Assembly: GCF_003597395.2 (NCBI RefSeq)
Contig: NC_133782.1
Coordinates: 7,469,459 to 7,533,458 of the forward strand
Direction of reading: 5' to 3'
Source of the DNA: Chelonoidis abingdonii
Taxonomy: Eukaryota; Chordata; Testudines; Testudinidae
DNA: 64,000 nucleotides
Shown here: positions 59,064 to 64,000 of the stretch, piece by piece
Position numbering within the stretch: the stretch's first letter is position 1
Layout: each line of letters begins with the position of its first letter
Made by a program: the position numbers and the translations under genes
The notes under the pieces: generated by a model
The model's input: the letters and a program-made list of their open reading frames with translations, nothing else
What the model was told of the DNA's origin: nothing
The model's database searches: none

Positions 59064-60960
59064 ATGAACCCTTTAAGAGGGGAACAGAAGCACCAAATGG
59101 AGGGTGTTTCCAAGAAGGGGTGCGATTCCTTCCATTTAGGAACAGCTGTTCACCAGGCAGCTGATATGGACAATGAGAGAAAAACTGCTGTGAATTGTCA
59201 TGGATGTACCAGATTTTCCTTTCAGCTGGAAGACAGAAGAGACTTCTGGTGTATGAAATGCAAGCTAGTGGCCATATTGGATAAAGTACACGTCAGGGTC
59301 TCTTTCCCACTTTGAACTTTAGCGTCCAGAAAATGGGGACCTGCCTGTTCCCTTCTAAGCTTAATTCCTAGCTTAGATCTTACCACGCTGCCACCAACCC
59401 AAAATATAGTGTTTGGGTACACTCCCTGTCCCCGAAAACCTTCCCTGGGGAACCCAAGACCCAAACCCCTTGGGTCTTAAAACAAAGGGAAATAAATCAT
59501 TCCCCTCTCCTTCCTTCCTACCAGATTTTCCCCTCCCTGGGTTACACTGGGAGATCACTGTGATTCAAACTCCTTGAATCTTAAACCAGAGAGGAAATTC
59601 ACCTTCCCCCCCTTCTCTCCCTCTCCCAGACTCTCCCTGAGAAAGAGACACTGATCCCAACTCCTTGGATCCTAACACAGAGAGAAAGTAACCTTTCCCT
59701 CCCCCTTCTCTCCTTTCCCCCACAAATTCCCTGGTGAGTTCAGACCCAGTCCCTTAGGGTCTTACACAGGAATAAAAAAATCAATCAGGTTCTTAAAAGA
59801 AAAGCTTTTAATTAAAGAAAGAAAAAAATAAAAATTATCTCTTGTAAAAATCAAGATGGAAAAATGTTACAGGGTCTTCAGCTTATATGGACTAGAGGGA
59901 CTCCCCTCCCCTGCATAAAATACAAGTTACAGCAAACAAGGTTAACAATGCCTTCCAGCCAAAATCACATTTGCTAATAAAGAAAACAACAAATCTAATC
60001 CGCTTTCTTTTATTACTTACTATCTGGAATCCTCAGAGTCTGTTTCAGTAAGATGGGAGAAATCTGGTTACATGACTGGCTCTGCTTAGATTCCCTAAGA
60101 GAGAACAAACGAACGGACAAAGCACAAAACAAAGACTTCCCTCCACCAAGATTTGAAAGTATCTTGTCTTCCAATTGGTCCTTTGGTCAGGTGTCAGCCA
60201 GGTTCACTGAGCTTGTTAACCCTTTACAAGTAAAAGAGACATTAACCCTTAACTATCTGTTTATGACAGTACATGATATGGAAACCCAAGTTTCATCACT
60301 GTGTAGCATCGAGAAAATGAAGACCTCTTGGACAACCAGATTCAGAAATTGTTGCCACAGATGCCACAAGAAGAAGGATCAGTGATACAGGAACTAGAAA
60401 AAGTAGAAACTAAAGAAGCAGAATGGTGATTTGTGACCAAGAGGGGAAAGAAAGCCAGGAGGCATTAAACCCAGTTGGAAGTATCAAGTCATTATCAGAT
60501 ATCCAGTGAGTCAACTACAACTTTTTTTGGAAGAATGGAACTGAAAGCTATAGGGGGTATTCTTCATAGCTGTCATTGTGGTACAAAGCCAGTAGCTACC
60601 AAAAAAGGTTCTTCAACTATCTTAAGAAGGCAAGCAATCGCTCTACATCAAGATGAATGGACAGAGAATTTAGTAAGGGAAACAAGGAGGTGCTGTCTTT
60701 TGTGAACAAAAATAAAAGATATAAGGGTAAGATTGGGTGGGACTGTGAAGTCATCTGACAAGTCTCAACTGGAGATGATACACATTAGAACCAATTAATG
60801 GCATCCTGTGGAACTACACAGAACACAGAAGACATCAGGGATCTTGGAAGGGAGCTGAAGAAGAGGAAAGTCCAAATAGGTCTTCCCCTTCTAGTTCCAT
60901 GAGGAGAAGGCAGAAGATACTGGAGGTGAACCATTGCCTGCACAACTGAATCAATGCATG
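59064..60960 (+). mobile_element. CR1/L2-type ORF1 remnant, split by a solo LTR
   Basis: Before the LTR the plus frame from 59064 contains a CxxC...CxxC pattern (NCHGCTRFSF, then DFWCMKCKLV) and leads into a predicted coiled coil that continues after the LTR (DMETQVSSL at about 60275). Later, 60820-60950 reads DIRDLGRELKKRKVQ and then RRRQKILEVNHCLHN, like the end of the GDSL-type esterase domain in ORF1 of CR1-like LINEs, as I recall. Stops and shifts break it in several places. ORF2 was not found nearby. Confidence 0.5.
59291..60268 (-). mobile_element. Solo LTR, minus orientation, exact 5-bp TSD
   Basis: On the minus strand it starts TGTCATAAACAG and ends CCTGACG. Flanks gtaca (59286-59290 and 60269-60273) are identical. 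It shares ordered text with 21533-22431, so both belong to one family. The final A of the usual CA is changed. The 110-codon plus frame at 60053-60385 crosses the LTR border and is not a gene. Confidence 0.75.
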
Positions 60961-61479
60961 TATGAATCAATGAGCTAGTTATCAAAGTGCAGGAGAGTGT
61001 ACTGGGAAGGGACTGTTACAAACCACCAAATCAAAACTGAAAACAGGATGATTTACTCCCTAAGCACCTGTCTGTAGTGTGTGGAGAGAAAAATTATGTT
61101 GTTATGGAGACTTCCAATTGAGCAACATAAGGTGGAGGCCCCAGGCAGCCAATAGTAAAAAATCATTAGTTTCTAAAAATTATAGATGATAACTTTCTAA
61201 CACAAAAGTATTAAACCAAAAATGAGATAACTTTATTTTGGATGTCTCTATGACATAAAGATTAATTAATCACTGTACTAGAAATTGGTGGTTGCCTAGA
61301 GAATCGTGATCATGACCTGATTCAATATGGACAAACACGAGACAGTCCTAACTTATAATATATATACTTGGTGCTTCACAAGGGCTAATTTCCCAAAACT
61401 TGATAATATCTTGATGTCTTCAAATCAAGACTGGATAACTTTCTGGAAGATATACGTTAGCCAAACACAAGTTGTTGGA

Positions 61480-61590
61480 CTTAATACAGAGGTAACTAGG
61501 TGAAATCTAATAGCCTGTGACATACAGGAGGTCAGACTAGATGATGATGATTCCTTTCAGCTTTAAACTCCATGAATCTATGAATTCATC
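61480..61590 (+). mobile_element. CR1 3'-tail fragment
   Basis: 'gtgacatacaggaggtcaga', 'ctagatgatgatgattcctt' and 'tccatgaatctatgaattca' show the CR1 3' UTR in plus sense with its terminal repeat. Confidence 0.65.
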
Positions 61591-61689
61591 CCCCATGACA
61601 TGAGGGTACAGGAATGCTAGGAGATACTATACATCCATTGAATGATATGCAGGGACTTTAATGCCACTCCTGTCTGCAGCGTGGAGTTG

Positions 61690-62052
61690 GCGTGGTCAGC
61701 TGGGCAGTTGCTAGGTGAGCTCTCCATAATGAGCAAACAGGATATGGATTTTAAAAGGGAATGGGTGTGTAGCTGTGCACCCGGCCACCGGGCAGAGGAA
61801 TTCAAAACGGTGACCAAAGCGGTCACAGTGGGGCATTGTGGGACACCTCCTGGAGGCCTCTAAGGTTGACATAAGTAATTTAGCATCTGCACTGATGCTA
61901 AGCACTACATCTCTCATGGAGGTGGAGTTATTAAACTGCATAGCGGATGAGTTACATCAGTGGGACCCACATTTTAGTGGAGATGCTAACAGAGTTAGGA
62001 TGACATTAGCTGCTTTGTGTTGACCTAACTCTGTAGTGTAGACTAGACCTAA
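61690..62052. mobile_element. Non-autonomous DNA element ending in ctgtagtgtagac
   Basis: The right end 'aactctgtagtgtagactag' is the inverse of the 'gtctacacta' start at 20485. The inside has 'ggggcattgtgggacacctc'. The left end was not placed, so 61690 is approximate. Small frames on both strands over 61642-61941 have no recognisable domain. Confidence 0.45.
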
Positions 62053-63109
62053 GTAACTAAATAGCAATTGCTGTAATCCTATGAATAATTCAGAGCTGCA
62101 TTTCGGTATCTGTACTTTGAGTATCATGTGTCTGGTCTCTTCTGCACCATTTCAGTGACCAAAAAATGAGCACATTTCTTATCAGAACATTTTTAAGAAG
62201 AGTTCATTGTATATTGGGTTTTTTGAGTCACTTTTCTGAACATGAAGAGGCAAAGAATTCAGACTGAACAGCTGAGAATAGTGAGATATCTGTTTAAACT
62301 CTATCAAAGGCAATCCAAGTGAACCGGCCAGGCAAATACCTTTGCACATATCTGTCTCAATAAAGCGCAAATTGGCTTTCCAGTGAAACATTCTTCTTCT
62401 TAGTTTCCTGCCTGATTATTTCCTCAAATTTCACTCTGATACCTTTCAAAATGTAATTAATTTAACTGCTTTTCTTCTGAAGAACAAGGCAGGAATGAAA
62501 AACTGGCCATTTTCATGTTTATTTATCTAAAATGTGTTTGTTTTTTAAAAGGCTAAGAAGTTGCAAAAAGAAACAACACTCAGAGTGGCCCCCTCTGCCC
62601 TTAAACTGAGGAATGATTTCTAAGCCTGAGAAGATACTGCTGCTACTAGGAACTGTCAGTGCTTTAACTAACACAAGAGACAGGTAATCTAATGCCAATG
62701 GATCACAAAAACATTGTAGATTAACCATTTACTCTTCCTATTTCATAAGATGGGAAATCAGAAATGAACCATAAAACTAGTGATAGATGCCACCCATCCA
62801 AATTGGATCCAGGTTTGGCTTTGGATACTAAAACCTCCAAACTTCTGGGCATCTATTGACGTGGGCATTTGGGTTCAGGCCTCTCTCTATCCAAAACCAG
62901 GACAAATTCACTTGGGGGTGAAATCTTGGTCCCACTAAGGTCAATGGCAAAGCTCTCATTGATTTCAATGAAGCCAAAAATTTCACCTCTGGAAGAAGCT
63001 GGCTGGCTGATGTCTGAGAACCTTTTATGAATCAGGGAAGAGTTTCAGGGGACTTTCTGATTTTGGGTGAAAATCAGACAAAATTTGGTGATTTGATCAG
63101 AATTTCATA
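62053..63109. other. NTSR1: Intron 1 stretch, no gene recognised
   Basis: Contains a 'ctaaggtcaatggcaaagct' / 'ttgatttcaatgaagcc' word pair near 62940, part of the recurrent 'gaagtcaatgg' motif. No exon. Confidence 0.45.
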
Positions 63110-64000
63110 TTGGGCATTTGGATTGATGATCTGGAGGATGGTGTGGACTGTACCCTCAGCAAGTTTTCGGGTGATACTAAACTGGGAGGAGTGGTAGTTA
63201 CGCTGGAGGGTACATAAGAACATAAGAGCGGCCATACCAGGTCAGACTAAAGGTCTATCTAGCCCAGTATCTGTCTACCGACAGTGGCCAAAGGGTAGGG
63301 ATAGGATACAGAGGGACCTAGACAAATTAGAGGATTGGGCCAAAAGAAATCTGATGAGGCTGAACAAGGACAAGTGCAGAGTCCTGCATTTAGGATGGAA
63401 GAATCCCATGCACTGCTACAGAGTAGGGACCGAATGGCTAGGCAGCAGTTCTGCAGAAAAGGACCTAGGGGTTACAGTGGACGAGAAGCTGGATATGAGT
63501 CGACAGTGTGCCCTTGTTGCCAAGAAGGCTAATGGAATTTTGGGCTGTATAAGTAGGGGCATTGCCAGCAGATCAAGGGACATGATCATTCCCCTCTCTA
63601 TCTGACCTTGGTGAGGCCTCATCTGGAGTACAGTGTGCAGTTTTGGACCCCACACTACAAGAAGGATGTGGAAAAACTGGAAAGAGTCCAGCGGAGGGCA
63701 ACAAAAATGATTAGGGGACTGGAGCACATGACTTATGAGGAGAGGCTGAGGGAACTGGGATTGTTTAGTCTGCAGAAGAGAAGAACAAGGGGGGATTTGA
63801 TAGCTGCTTTCAACTACCTGAAAGGGGGTTCCAAAAAGGATGGATCTAGACTGTTCTTCTCAGTGGTAGCAGATGACAGAAAAAGGAGCAATGGTCTCAA
63901 GTTGCAGTGGGGGAGGTTTAGGTTGGATGTTAGGAAAAACTATTTCACTAGGAGGGTGGTGAAGCACTGGAATGGGATACTGAGGGAGGTGGTAGAATCT
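63110..64000 (+). mobile_element. CR1-type LINE ORF2, C-terminal RT region, runs off the window
   Basis: The plus frame 63354-63605 encodes [20 protein letters not shown], then [20 protein letters not shown] and [10 protein letters not shown], the C-terminal CR1 RT region. The frame breaks at 63605 but the homologous text continues to the window end ('aaaactggaaagagtccagc', 'gaggagaggctgagggaact'). It is a relatively young copy compared with 13207-14850. A foreign piece interrupts it at 63213-63291. Confidence 0.85.
63213..63291 (+). mobile_element. Short repeat inserted in the CR1
   Basis: 'cataagaacataagagcggc', 'cataccaggtcagactaaag' and 'gtctatctagcccagtatct' interrupt the CR1. The flanking agggta (63207-63212 and 63292-63297) is duplicated, and the CR1 text resumes exactly after it. 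The phrase set resembles the 3' tail of another CR1-like subfamily. Confidence 0.6.

Noticed and set aside
60053..60385. 110-codon plus frame as a gene
   Set aside because: It crosses the border of a solo LTR into a LINE ORF1 remnant.
31901..64000. NTSR1 exon 1 (TM1 to mid TM5)
   Set aside because: It should be a long minus-strand frame of over 200 codons with rhodopsin-type motifs. No such frame exists here.
1..64000. CRISPR arrays, operons, bacterial regulatory elements
   Set aside because: No spaced short direct repeats of that kind, and everything else shows vertebrate nuclear DNA.

Overview
This is vertebrate, probably turtle, genomic DNA. It is low in gene density, has spliced coding exons, and is full of CR1 LINEs, Penelope-like elements (PLEs), hAT-type DNA elements, solo LTRs and MIR/CORE-SINE fragments. 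A tRNA-derived SINE with a CR1-like tail at 44394-44570 matches the 'Cry' SINE of cryptodiran turtles as I remember it, so a cryptodire is my best guess (inference). A run of 25 N at 20755-20779 marks an assembly gap.

The only protein-coding gene I can support is the 3' half of a neurotensin receptor gene, NTSR1, on the minus strand. Exon 2 is at 31699-31900, exon 3 at 15339-15429 and the terminal coding exon 4 at 8745-8994. All four internal splice sites are canonical, the phases match across both introns, and the joined frame covers about 180 residues: the end of TM5, ICL3, TM6 with CWLP, TM7 with NPILY, helix 8 and the C-tail. Exon 1 (N-terminus to most of TM5) was not found, so intron 1 must run off the right end and exceed 32 kb. 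Intron 2 is about 16.3 kb and intron 3 about 6.3 kb.

Layout: 1-860 minus-strand CR1; 960-2480 low-repeat block that may be the distal NTSR1 3' UTR, with AATAAA on the minus strand at 978-983; 2480-8740 downstream DNA with a nested hAT and a solo LTR; 8745-31900 the three exons with repeat-filled introns 3 and 2; 31901-64000 intron 1, holding a decayed PLE with RT and GIY-YIG coding remnants (36281-37718), a GC-rich repeat with a 36-bp coding minisatellite (about 35.0-36.0 kb), MIRs, the tRNA-SINE, several LTRs, and a CR1 running off the right edge.

There is no operon, CRISPR array or new multi-gene system. What is worth a second look is structural: several PLE copies are hairpins or head-to-head inverted pieces, several hAT-like MITEs and solo LTRs keep readable target-site duplications, and there are clear nesting events, such as a solo LTR inside a retroelement ORF1 remnant and a hAT-like element inside the arm of a foldback element. 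Repeat family names come from memory of vertebrate repeats and were not checked against a library.
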